From contig JASMLX010000005.1 in assembly GCA_030748495.1 (NCBI GenBank), forward strand, positions 25,328-89,327: a stretch of 64,000 nt of DNA, in the 5' to 3' direction. A model generated the notes under the pieces. It had not been told where the DNA came from, made no database searches, and worked only from the letters and a program-made list of their open reading frames with translations. A program made the translations under genes and the position numbers. The stretch's first letter is position 1. Each line of letters starts with the position of its first letter. Positions 1 through 8,021 of this stretch are shown here, one piece after another. Origin of the DNA: Candidatus Poribacteria bacterium. GTDB taxonomy: Bacteria; Poribacteria; WGA-4E; UBA9662.

Positions 1-1274
1 AAATTGCATCGCACGGCATCCGTTTTCGTCGAGGTTACAGTGCCTGTCCAGTCTGTGTCCCCGCTCGTCGTACTTTAATGACAGGACAAAAAGCCAGTTC
101 ACACGGCGTTTTCATGAACCACCACGCACTTCTGGATGGTCCCACCCTGCCCGGTGGACTAGCCAAAGAAGGCTATCAAACACACCTGGTGGGTAAACTG
201 CACCTATCCCCTCCCCGCAAACTCTACGGCTTTAACTCCTCGGACTGGTCGGATAGTCCCAGACCGGACCCAGTTTTGGATGATTATGAGCGTTTTCTAA
301 TCAGCCAAGGGGTGACACAACCTAGAGCAGGTCTGGCCCATGGTGCCAGTGTTAACGGATACCCAGCCCGTCCCTTTCATCTAGAGGAACGGTTTCATTT
401 CAGTAACTGGTGTGCTGACCGTGCCCTCAACTTTCTGGAGAGACGAGATCCGACAGTGCCCTTCTTTTTGAAAGTTAGCTTCCATCAGCCGCACCAACCG
501 CTGACCCCACCAGCCGTTTACTTCGATCGGTATCTGCAGATGGATCTACCGGAACCCATCGTAGGGGATTGGGCTAAAGTGTTCGATCAACCACAACGTG
601 GACTACCCGTTAATGCCTGGCGGGTTAATCTGGAGGCGGCGGTTCAAAAACAGATGCAAGCCGGGTATTACGGCTGTATTAACCATATCGATGATCAAAT
701 CGGTCGGATTATGGAGGTGTTGCCGAAAAATACCGTAGTGATCTTTGTCTCTGACCACGGCGAAATGTTGGGTGACCATCAGTGGATTCGAAAACGAAAT
801 GCTTTTGAAGCCTCGGCTCGAGTGCCATTTTTAATCCGGTTCCCGTCCAACCTGGGAATTAAGCAGGAAAAAGTACTGGATCATCCGGTGGAATTGATGG
901 ATATTATGCCCACCTGTTTAGAGTTAGCTGGGGTCGATATTCCAGATAGTGTCAATGGTCGAAGCCTATTACCGATTATCGAAAATCCGGCAGCTGATTG
1001 GCGGGGATATGTACATGGAGAATGTGCTCAAATCCCAACCCTCAATAGTGGGATGCAATACTTGACAAACGGTAAAATGAAATATATCTGGTATCCTGGT
1101 ACCGGCGGGGAACACTATTTTGACCTGACCAATGATCCGAATGAGATGATCAACCTGGCTTCAGATCCAGCACACCGAGATGAGAGGGACTACTGGCGTT
1201 CAACCTTGATAGGTGAGTTGAGCGGACGAGCAGAAGGCTTCACCGATGGCAAGCAATTACGAACCTTAGTTTGA
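1..1274 (+). CDS. Sulfatase, formylglycine-dependent (5'-truncated by window edge)
   Basis: Hydrolysis of sulfate esters, probably on polysaccharides. The frame is open to the left edge: codons upstream of the ATG at base 78 continue the protein, so the gene starts outside the window. The active-site signature C-V-P-A-R is encoded at 54-68 and is followed by RTLMTG, so the Cys at 54-56 would be matured to formylglycine. A metal-binding stretch SDHGEMLGDHQW lies near 750-785 and is followed by the KRNAFEASARVPFLIRFP region typical of arylsulfatases. The C-terminus (YFDLTNDPNEMINLA) is also typical of the family. Nothing suggests damage. Substrate is unknown. The ATG at 78 should not be used as start, because it would remove the catalytic cysteine. 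Confidence 0.93.
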   Translation, partial: IASHGIRFRRGYSACPVCVPARRTLMTGQKASSHGVFMNHHALLDGPTLPGGLAKEGYQTHLVGKLHLSPPRKLYGFNSSDWSDSPRPDPVLDDYERFLISQGVTQPRAGLAHGASVNGYPARPFHLEERFHFSNWCADRALNFLERRDPTVPFFLKVSFHQPHQPLTPPAVYFDRYLQMDLPEPIVGDWAKVFDQPQRGLPVNAWRVNLEAAVQKQMQAGYYGCINHIDDQIGRIMEVLPKNTVVIFVSDHGEMLGDHQWIRKRNAFEASARVPFLIRFPSNLGIKQEKVLDHPVELMDIMPTCLELAGVDIPDSVNGRSLLPIIENPAADWRGYVHGECAQIPTLNSGMQYLTNGKMKYIWYPGTGGEHYFDLTNDPNEMINLASDPAHRDERDYWRSTLIGELSGRAEGFTDGKQLRTLV

Positions 1275-1384
1275 GAAACTATAACCTGCTCAGATATATT
1301 CCAAACGATCGTTATTGCTCACTCAACAAAGAATTAGGAATTCACAGCTGATGGTGGCAATTATGGAGGAGATTCCTATCAGCC

Positions 1385-1407
1385 ATTTAATTCGCCGTGA
1401 ATTAAAT
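1385..1407. repeat. Short perfect inverted repeat
   Basis: ATTTAATTC and GAATTAAAT form 9-bp arms around a 5-base GCCGT loop, 110 bases downstream of the sulfatase stop. It lacks a T tract, so a terminator role is only possible. Confidence 0.4.
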
Positions 1408-1446
1408 TCATGGATATCCAAAGGTCAGAAAAGGTTAAATAACAGT

Positions 1447-1488
1447 TCAACTGTCATTCCAATGATCTTTTTCTAGGCGGGAATCCAG
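1447..1488. repeat. Degenerate dispersed palindromic repeat (candidate)
   Basis: The stretch contains GTCATTCC and, about 20 bases later, GGCGGGAATCCAG. Those are the two ends of a common intergenic palindromic repeat type in many bacteria (TCATTCCCGC...GCGGGAATCCAG). The centre is degenerate. The assignment rests on pattern memory only. Confidence 0.3.
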
Positions 1489-1593
1489 AAAGTAGATGCT
1501 AACGTCGAAGGTTCGGACAACTAGATTGAAATTCGACGCCACTCTGTGGCAAAATATATCCAAATTAACCTCGTATTTTTACTTGTCACAGAG

Positions 1594-2058
1594 ATGGAAA
1601 AGGTAACCGTCACCACCAAACCCAACGGCGCGGGTCGAAACTGGTTAGAGATAGGTCACTTTAAAGATGACGATTTTGGTCGTTCTAACTGGATTAAAAA
1701 GGGCGATCCAAATCAAGATCGGCACCTGAAAGTTGATCGGCAACATTCAGATCGAGGAGACACGCTTGACTGGGTAATTCTGATTCCGGAAACCTATCCG
1801 TGGACGATCGTCAAAGTCAGCTACGATCGCCTTAATCCACGTAGCTACGAAGTTCTGTGGCCGCTAGCGGATCAGGTAGAAACAACAGAGGGTGCCAGTT
1901 ACGTTAGCAGTCCACTACCAATTCCCACACAGCAACCCCCACTTGCTCAAGATTCGAAAACTGAAGCCGAAAAGATTGAACAGGTCTACCAACTAGCTAA
2001 AGGGAACGACGAACTAATTAGGTTGTTGAATCAGTTGCTCCCTCGATCACCAGAGTAA
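1594..2058 (+). CDS. Hypothetical protein, 154 aa
   Basis: No family recognised. The ATG at 1594 (MEKVTVTTKPNG) is preferred; a GTG at 1546 in the same frame would add a hydrophobic 16-residue lead with no clear ribosome binding site. The first 95 residues look like a compact mixed fold rich in Trp, Asp and Arg (WIKKGDPNQDRH, DWVILIPETYPWTIVKVSYDR). Residues 100-130 are a Pro/Gln/Ser-rich linker, and the C-terminus is a predicted helix (EAEKIEQVYQLAKGNDELIRLLNQLL). No signal peptide or membrane segment is seen. The 3' end overlaps the convergent rsmI end by 41 bp. Confidence 0.6.
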   Translation: MEKVTVTTKPNGAGRNWLEIGHFKDDDFGRSNWIKKGDPNQDRHLKVDRQHSDRGDTLDWVILIPETYPWTIVKVSYDRLNPRSYEVLWPLADQVETTEGASYVSSPLPIPTQQPPLAQDSKTEAEKIEQVYQLAKGNDELIRLLNQLLPRSPE

Positions 2059-2728
2059 ATTCCCCCTTTGGTTGCGTCTGCTGATATTTATCCACTGCTT
2101 CTGCTAACTGACCCCGAAACAGTTCCTCAAACTTTTTAGTCAGCTCTCGCGCCACGCAAATGCGCCGATTGCCCAAGATCTCCAAAGCGTCCTGGAGAAA
2201 TTTGAGTGCCCGATGGGGCGATTCATAGAAAATCAAGGTTCGTTTTTCAGTGGCGATTTCGGTTAAGCGCCGTCGACGGCGACCTGATTTGGGCGATAAA
2301 AAGCCCTCGAACACAAAGTTGTGCAAAGGCAACCCGGCTACAGAAGCAGCCACGATACAAGCAGTTACCCCCGGAATCGGGATCACCGGAACCTCGGCTT
2401 CCAGCGCATCCACCACTAATCGGTACCCCGGATCTGAAATGGTGGGGGTGCCTGCATCCGAGACCAGAGCCACCGATTGGCCGGTCCGTAATTGATCGAC
2501 CAGCCGTTTCGACTTGCCGTGTTCGTTGTCCTTGTAGAAACTGGTAACCGGAGTCGAAATCTGATAGTGCTGTAGCAGTCGCCTGGTATGCCGGGTATCC
2601 TCAGCCGCGATCAGGTCTACCTCTGACAAGATGCGTACCGCACGGAAAGTGATATCCTCCAAATTACCGATTGGCGTGCTAACGATATAGAGCGTTCCCA
2701 CTCCCTGAAACCGGCTACTGTTTCCCAT
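2018..2728 (-). CDS. rsmI: 16S rRNA (cytidine1402-2'-O)-methyltransferase RsmI
   Basis: Transfers a methyl group from S-adenosylmethionine to the 2'-OH of C1402 in the decoding centre of 16S rRNA. Family markers are LYIVSTPIGNLEDITFRA near residues 13-30, the AAEDTRHT motif near 41-48, VSDAGTPTISDPGYRL, the PIPGVTA block, and YESPHRALKFL. At 236 residues it is shorter than the usual 270-290 because it ends after the tetrapyrrole-methylase-like core (GEFTLVIEG) and lacks the small C-terminal domain. It lies 13 bp downstream of the Gfo/Idh gene on the same strand, so probable co-transcription. RsmH, the N4-methyltransferase for the same nucleotide, is encoded at 34205-35212. Confidence 0.95.
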   Translation of the reverse strand: MGNSSRFQGVGTLYIVSTPIGNLEDITFRAVRILSEVDLIAAEDTRHTRRLLQHYQISTPVTSFYKDNEHGKSKRLVDQLRTGQSVALVSDAGTPTISDPGYRLVVDALEAEVPVIPIPGVTACIVAASVAGLPLHNFVFEGFLSPKSGRRRRRLTEIATEKRTLIFYESPHRALKFLQDALEILGNRRICVARELTKKFEELFRGQLAEAVDKYQQTQPKGEFTLVIEGATDSTT

Positions 2729-2741
2729 TCAAGGTTAGTCG

Positions 2742-3926
2742 TTAACGTCGAGGGAAGAAGATGTCAATCCCTGCCTCGATATCATCAATTGGATGACCGA
2801 AATTTTCCTGGTAACTTTGATGGATTTGGGCTTCAGTTTCTGTCATATCGGTCAAGGGGAAAGTCAAGGTTTCTCGACTTTTCTTGGCTGACTCACTCAT
2901 GGCCAGATTCATCTCTTGATCCAGCCTCCCCAAAGCAGCCCCATAAGCCGGTTCTTGATCGGTTGTTACCGCTTGGGCGATACTCAGCAATTCATCTGCC
3001 ACTGGAATCTGCCCCTCGCTGAGCGGATAATGGTGCAACGGATTCTCCCAGACGATTTGCCGGTCAGGTAGTTCCAAGCGGATCTCTTTAATTACGGAAG
3101 TCCCATCAACGTCGATCATCTGGCGGGTTGGTTGGTAGCCGACGCTTTTGGCCCCGGTCTGTAGATCCTCGGCCGGCACCACATGGATCTCTTCGCCTAC
3201 AACGGTCCCAGCACTACCATCGATCTGGGAGATACCGCCCTGGCCGCGACCCAGTGAGCGAGCGTGGATCACATTAGAATAAACCATAATGGCAGTAGCA
3301 TTATTGTCGAACTCCAGAAATCCGAGCGACCAGTTATCGCTGGTGTGATGCCGCTTCATTCGATCGATAATCGGAATCACCGGGGTAGATTGCGTGATGC
3401 CCAGAATCGATTTCGGATAACCGTTGGCACGTAGCCGCAACATGCTCATGCCGTGGTAGCCACCTTCGTAAAAGATACGGTAGATTCGTCCCACCTCACC
3501 GATTACGCCCGCATTAATCACCTCAGACAAAAACCGTTCTCGTGGCGCCCGGTAGTAGTTTTCAGCAATTTCCAGTTTGACCTGATTTCGCTTAGCTGAC
3601 TCGATCATCAGGTCAGCCATCGGCAAGGTAGACGCAATCGGTGTCTCACAAACGATATGTACACCGTGATCAGCCATAAAACAGGCGATAGTATGGTGAG
3701 CCTGACCCGGAACAGTGATGTCTACTACGTCCAGATCCTCCTTTTCGACTAGATCCCGGACGTTGGTATAGGCATTTGCACCGTACTGCCTGGCATATTT
3801 TTCGACCGCGTCCTGTTCCATATCACAGATAGCAACCAGGTTATAGGTGTCTTTCAGTTTAGCTATCACTGGTAGGTGTGCGCCTGCACCTCGTCGGCCC
3901 GCTCCAACTAAAGCAATATTTAGCAT
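2742..3926 (-). CDS. Gfo/Idh/MocA family oxidoreductase
   Basis: NAD(P)-dependent oxidoreductase of the glucose-fructose oxidoreductase/inositol dehydrogenase class, 394 residues, cytoplasmic. The N-terminal Rossmann fold begins with LNIALVGAGRRGAGAHL; the dinucleotide-binding glycines are at residues 8-15. The loop that normally reads EKP is CETPIA here, so the usual catalytic lysine is replaced by threonine. The C-terminal alpha/beta domain starts near NYYRAPRERFLSEV. A strong ribosome binding site (AGGAGAAGGG) precedes the ATG at 3926. Such proteins commonly act on sugars released from polysaccharides; the actual substrate and whether this copy is an active redox enzyme cannot be told from sequence alone. 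Confidence 0.9.
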   Translation of the reverse strand: MLNIALVGAGRRGAGAHLPVIAKLKDTYNLVAICDMEQDAVEKYARQYGANAYTNVRDLVEKEDLDVVDITVPGQAHHTIACFMADHGVHIVCETPIASTLPMADLMIESAKRNQVKLEIAENYYRAPRERFLSEVINAGVIGEVGRIYRIFYEGGYHGMSMLRLRANGYPKSILGITQSTPVIPIIDRMKRHHTSDNWSLGFLEFDNNATAIMVYSNVIHARSLGRGQGGISQIDGSAGTVVGEEIHVVPAEDLQTGAKSVGYQPTRQMIDVDGTSVIKEIRLELPDRQIVWENPLHHYPLSEGQIPVADELLSIAQAVTTDQEPAYGAALGRLDQEMNLAMSESAKKSRETLTFPLTDMTETEAQIHQSYQENFGHPIDDIEAGIDIFFPRR

Positions 3927-4013
3927 TTCCCTTCTCCTATCGACAAACCGCTCTCAGATTAGCACACCCAATCTGCTCCTGTCAACTCGACGATTAGTGT
4001 CGTTGGCGGTTAT

Positions 4014-4820
4014 TTAGTGACCGGTACTTTGATAGTGACTGACCCCAAATCGCCAGATCTGAGATGAAACAGTTAAGAAAATAATCCCCACTAGAGGGGA
4101 GATCAGGGCTAAAATAGCAGGTGCGCCATGTGGATCAGCTTTGTCCAATAGATAGAGTGTGGGGAAATAGTTTACAAAAGCTAATGGAATGACAAAAGTG
4201 AAGAGGCGGCGAAACCAGTCTTTATAAATCGAGATGGGAAAATTACCCGCTTCGTTGCCGCCATGGGTGAAGATATTGATGAACTCAATCGACTGAACAG
4301 TCCAGAAGCAGAGGGTGGCACCAACCACCATCAGGCCGATAAAAAAGCAGGTACCACCAACAATGGTAGCCAGCAAGAAAATCACCTTACCGATGCTCCA
4401 ACTCATCGACAGTTTAGCGTTAGCCATCAAAAAAAAGATCAGTCCTTGCCCGATCTTGCCCAGTCGCTTGAGGTCGAACTGATGAACTAGAATCAGGTAA
4501 AAGGTGGAGTAGGGGCGAATTAACTTGTCATCGAAGGTTCCGAGCCTGATTTCATCCTGAAAGAGATCAAACCCTCGTCCGACCATATTTGACAGTCCAA
4601 ATGAAATAGAGATAATCCCATACAGAAACCCAACCTGCCACATCGACCAGTCCGCTAAGTTGCCAAACCGTTCAAAGATTAACCAGATCATCGAAAAATC
4701 AAGTGCCGTTATCAGGAAATTCGAGGCTACATCGAGTAGAAAAGAGGTGCGATAAGCCGTCTGAGTTCGAATCCGGGCCAGAACAAAGTGAAAATAGAGG
4801 CGTAAGTGATGTGGTATCAT
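4014..4820 (-). CDS. ABC-2 type permease (PF06182-like), second of a pair
   Basis: Membrane subunit of a putative ABC exporter, 268 residues with about six hydrophobic segments. The region VGFLYGIISISFGLSNMVGRGFD followed by DKLIRPYSTFYLILVHQFD is typical of the ABC2_membrane_6/COG3694 family. The start was set at the ATG at 4820, whose bases overlap the TGA stop of the upstream permease (ATGA arrangement), indicating translational coupling. A longer reading from 4895 would run into the upstream gene. No ATP-binding subunit is encoded next to the pair. Substrate is unknown. Confidence 0.85.
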   Translation of the reverse strand: MIPHHLRLYFHFVLARIRTQTAYRTSFLLDVASNFLITALDFSMIWLIFERFGNLADWSMWQVGFLYGIISISFGLSNMVGRGFDLFQDEIRLGTFDDKLIRPYSTFYLILVHQFDLKRLGKIGQGLIFFLMANAKLSMSWSIGKVIFLLATIVGGTCFFIGLMVVGATLCFWTVQSIEFINIFTHGGNEAGNFPISIYKDWFRRLFTFVIPLAFVNYFPTLYLLDKADPHGAPAILALISPLVGIIFLTVSSQIWRFGVSHYQSTGH

Positions 4821-5608
4821 CCGCCTTGCAACACCAGTTTGGTCAGACCACGACGGATACCCCATCGCCCTATACAAACATAGAAGGCGATCCACAGAAT
4901 CTGTTTGCCAAAGCCAACTAGGATATCAACCCCTGTGACCTCACCTAGATAGATGCTAAAGGGAAAATTGATCATTCCTTCAAACGGAAGTCGAAAGGCA
5001 ATCTGCTGAAGCCAATCCGGCCATAAGGCAATGGGCACAACAAAGCCGGAGAAAAACGTCTGCAGGGCGAAGCAAAACCCTCCAACCCCGGTGGCGTCAA
5101 GAGTCCAGAAAGTTGAGGAGAATGCCGCCACAATATAGCTCTGGTTCAAAACCACTGCCAGTAGGATACCTGTCAGGAAGGCTAACCAGGTCAGCGGGTC
5201 AGCGGGGATCATGATTCGGAAGAGGAAGATAGAAAAAAGCAGGCTGGGGAGAGCTCTCATCAGGAGAAAGTAGGTGCTTTTACCAAATTCATCAGCCAGC
5301 CAGTAAAACTGAAAATCGACCGGTTTAGTTAGTTGCATAGCCACTGACCCGTCCCGAATAGTATCAGAAACCTCTGGTCTCCCCCACATACGAATGACCA
5401 TTAGAAACGATTGACTCAACCAAACATAGGTTGCAACTTGATGTAAGCTAAGCGGTTGTTTCGCGGTACTGGCCTGATAAAAAGCGGTGAAGATCAGTAC
5501 CCGAACGGCTCCAAAAAAGAGATTAGTGGCCATCCCAGCCAGATTAGCCGTCCGGTACTGCAACATCTTTTGGAACGACTTGCGCCCAAATTCGAGATAG
5601 ACGCGCAT
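4817..5608 (-). CDS. ABC-2 type permease (COG4587-like), first of a pair
   Basis: Membrane subunit of a putative ABC exporter, 263 residues and about six transmembrane segments. The sequence RTANLAGMATNLFFGAVR near the N-terminus and the block SDTIRDGSVAMQLTKPVDFQFYWLADEFGK match the COG4587 permease family, which normally pairs with COG3694 permeases and a COG4586 ATPase. The paired permease follows with an ATGA overlap. The gene upstream, 5 bp away, is a sorbosone-dehydrogenase-like protein rather than the expected ATPase, so the ATPase must be encoded elsewhere or be shared. Confidence 0.85.
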   Translation of the reverse strand: MRVYLEFGRKSFQKMLQYRTANLAGMATNLFFGAVRVLIFTAFYQASTAKQPLSLHQVATYVWLSQSFLMVIRMWGRPEVSDTIRDGSVAMQLTKPVDFQFYWLADEFGKSTYFLLMRALPSLLFSIFLFRIMIPADPLTWLAFLTGILLAVVLNQSYIVAAFSSTFWTLDATGVGGFCFALQTFFSGFVVPIALWPDWLQQIAFRLPFEGMINFPFSIYLGEVTGVDILVGFGKQILWIAFYVCIGRWGIRRGLTKLVLQGG

Positions 5609-5613
5609 TCGTA

Positions 5614-6795
5614 TTAGCGTAGCGGAGATTTTTGTTTAGCCCATTGGGTCAACCGATGCTGGCCAGGTTGAACCGATGTGGTTGACTTTCTGTAGATCCG
5701 GTAGATGGCACCGGCTCGATCATCCGACACCAATAGAGATCCATCGGACCAGACCAGGACATCCACCGGCCGGCCCCAAGCACGCTCATTTTCTTGCAAC
5801 CAACCTTGAGCGAAGACCTGGTATGTCAAGGTCTCAGGATCGACGATGGTGATCCGGTAGCCGATGGGCGTGGTGCGATTCCAGGAGCCGTGTTCAGCGA
5901 TAAAAATCGCGTTTTGATAGTCCGAGCCAAACATTTTACCGGCATAAAACCGCATACCCAAAGCAGCGACGTGTGGACCCAGCTTAACGGCTGGAGGTTG
6001 AAACTCAGCACAATTGCGCCCTTGCCTGAGCTGTGGGTCGGCAATATCTACACCGTGGCAGAAAGGGAATCCAAAATGGAGATCAGGTTCTGGAATACGG
6101 TTCAACTCATCCGGCGGCATGTCGTCTCCCATATGGTCACGACCGTTATCGGTGAACCAGAGTTCCCGGGTAATCGGATGCCAGTCAAACCCAACCGTAT
6201 TGCGAACCCCATGCGCAAAAACAGCTAGATTGGTTCCGTTGGGTTTCATACGCAGGATCGAGCTATATCGCTTATCTTCTCTCAGGCAGACGTTGCAAGG
6301 GGCACCCACCGGTATATAGAGCAGACCATCAGGACCAAAACGGATAAACTTCCAGCCGTGATGCCGATCGGTCGGTAAAGTGTCGTTGATCACCATGGGA
6401 GCGATAGGTTGGTTTAGATGGGCCAGAATATCCTCAAAACGTAGAATTCGATTGATTTCTGCCACGTAGAGCGAACCGTCTCGAAAAGCAACCCCATTGG
6501 GCGTATTTAGGCCCTGCCAGAGGACTTGGACCCGGTCGGCCACCATATCCTGATCCATATCCTGGATGGCATAGATCCGATCACCCCTGGTGCCGACAAA
6601 CAGAACCCCGTCAGGGCTAGCGGTCATCGACCGGGCACCAGGCACCTCTTCAGCGAAAATTTCAATCGAAAAACCGGTCGGCAGTTGAATCTGGTCGAGC
6701 GGTAAATCAGCTGACGCAACTCGATTGATAGCCGTTATAGTCGTTATACCTAACCAGATTAGCCAGATTAAAAATTTTCCTGATGCCAGTTTCAA
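5614..6795 (-). CDS. Sorbosone dehydrogenase-like PQQ-type beta-propeller, secreted
   Basis: Soluble quinoprotein-type sugar/aldose dehydrogenase family, 393 residues. A TTG start at 6795 is favoured because GGGGAGG lies 5 bases upstream. An N-terminal signal peptide (hydrophobic LIWLIWLGITTITAI, cleavage after VASA) sends it to the periplasm. The propeller begins with LPTGFSIEIFAEEVPGARSM and includes blades such as PDGVLFVGTRGDRIYAI and NTPNGVAFRDGSLYVAE. The GVRNTVGFDWHP and WFTDNGRD segments match sorbosone dehydrogenases. A Cys pair occurs in APCNVC. Whether it binds PQQ or just shares the fold is not visible. It sits 5 bp upstream of the permease pair, probably in one transcript. Confidence 0.88.
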   Translation of the reverse strand: MKLASGKFLIWLIWLGITTITAINRVASADLPLDQIQLPTGFSIEIFAEEVPGARSMTASPDGVLFVGTRGDRIYAIQDMDQDMVADRVQVLWQGLNTPNGVAFRDGSLYVAEINRILRFEDILAHLNQPIAPMVINDTLPTDRHHGWKFIRFGPDGLLYIPVGAPCNVCLREDKRYSSILRMKPNGTNLAVFAHGVRNTVGFDWHPITRELWFTDNGRDHMGDDMPPDELNRIPEPDLHFGFPFCHGVDIADPQLRQGRNCAEFQPPAVKLGPHVAALGMRFYAGKMFGSDYQNAIFIAEHGSWNRTTPIGYRITIVDPETLTYQVFAQGWLQENERAWGRPVDVLVWSDGSLLVSDDRAGAIYRIYRKSTTSVQPGQHRLTQWAKQKSPLR

Positions 6796-6853
6796 TTGCG
6801 CCTCCCCACTTTAGAAAGTTACACCTCAAGGGTAATCCTGCTTAATCAGGCTA

Positions 6854-7486
6854 CTAAAACCGTGTTTCACCATCGGGCTGCGTCTTCTCTTCTGACGCCA
6901 CCTTATCTTTAAATCCATATAGTTCGATCTCATGGGCAAAGGGTTTACCCCGTCGCACGTTCACCTTATGCAGACCGCTGGCGTTGGCTACGTATTCAGG
7001 CGCAATCCGCACGTCGTCCATCGTCCCACCGATTCGCATTCTGATCCGGTCGGTAACAAAGGCTTGTCGGATTTCAAAAGTGGTTTGGCGGTTATCTTTG
7101 ATTTTAACAACTTTTCGCCAGTCTCCCTGGCTTTTACTGTCGCCAGCGTAGAGAATTAGATCTTCGATGTTAGTCTGGCAAATTACAATACGGTGGATGG
7201 CTTTTCGTTCTGGCAACTCGATCAGAATTTGGTGCCCCGAACTGCCAACGGTTTTTAAATCGCCGTCGATCATTTCTGCCGACGAGCAGGTGACGCTTTC
7301 CATCAAGGCGTAATTTTGGCTCCACTCTTGTTGGGCGAAAAGTTGCGACCAATCGATTCTAGGCCGCCCATCTAAGCCGTAAGTACAGCCCACAGAGATA
7401 ATAACCGATAAAAATATGCACCAACCCAGAAAAACAGGAAGAAAGGTAAGAAAAAAAGAGATAAAATCATGTGCAAATTTACGCAT
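6854..7486 (-). CDS. Putative lipoprotein with discoidin-like domain
   Basis: 210 residues, no firm family. The N-terminus has a long hydrophobic stretch ending ISVGC, with Cys34 as a possible lipidation site; otherwise it is a membrane anchor. The mature part (SVTCSSAEMIDGDLKT, ILIELPERKAIHRIVI, WRKVVKIKDNRQTTFEIRQ, RIRMRIGGT) resembles the jelly-roll strand pattern of F5/8 type C (discoidin) sugar-binding domains. In this fold a DG turn is followed by an IxIxLP strand and an RxRIVI strand. A carbohydrate- or surface-binding role is inferred. A GAGG box lies 8 bases before the ATG. The gene is first in the minus-strand run that continues with the sorbosone dehydrogenase 58 bp downstream. Confidence 0.62.
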   Translation of the reverse strand: MRKFAHDFISFFLTFLPVFLGWCIFLSVIISVGCTYGLDGRPRIDWSQLFAQQEWSQNYALMESVTCSSAEMIDGDLKTVGSSGHQILIELPERKAIHRIVICQTNIEDLILYAGDSKSQGDWRKVVKIKDNRQTTFEIRQAFVTDRIRMRIGGTMDDVRIAPEYVANASGLHKVNVRRGKPFAHEIELYGFKDKVASEEKTQPDGETRF

Positions 7487-8021
7487 ACCTCTGGCCTCTG
7501 GTTGGTGTCCGCTGATTTCTTCTCTCCTCCACCTGCTCCTTATAAGAAATCTCCTTGCAATAAGGGAACTTTTTATTGATCAGCAGCATCAGTGTACCGC
7601 CTTGAATGAGTTTCAGTTTTATAATTGCTTCATTTCGCCGGAAGATCCACTACAGATCCTGGCCTAATTATGATACCACTAAACGGCTACGCTTTCTAGC
7701 CGTTTAGCCCCCGGCAAATCCACAATAATTTAGAGGGACTCTAAGCGAAAAAGGTCAAAAAATCGCGCTTCTACACCGCTCAACTCATCAAATAGACATA
7801 AATAAACTCGTTGGCATTCAATAGCAGCAGACAGGAGTCTGATGGGGTACAGACTTTGGCTGGAACGATCCATGGTTGTGGTATGGTGACTATAGCCGTA
7901 CCGCGACATGATAGAGGCTCGCCTGGTTAGAAGGCCCTTAGATTACAGGAGGTTCAAAGAAGTCACCAGTCCTATTGGAGACCTGATTTCAATCTACTAA
8001 TACTGGCGGCTAACCCAACTC
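7487..8021. other. Intergenic region, 535 bp, one hairpin
   Basis: No convincing coding sequence on either strand. A perfect 11-bp stem (CTAAACGGCTA / TAGCCGTTTAG, 7-base loop) lies at 7679-7707. It has no T tract and could act as transcript end or boundary between the aminotransferase gene and the lipoprotein operon. The remainder shows no recognisable motif. Confidence 0.5.
7679..7707. terminator. Perfect 11-bp hairpin
   Basis: Arms at 7679-7689 and 7697-7707 with a CGCTTTC loop. It lies downstream of the minus-strand aminotransferase gene (stop at 8022) by about 310 bp and upstream of the lipoprotein gene. The absence of a U run makes factor-independent termination uncertain. Confidence 0.4.

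Noticed and set aside
4755..4790. GTTCGAATCC, a tRNA T-loop-like string
   Set aside because: Lies inside the permease coding sequence and no cloverleaf forms.
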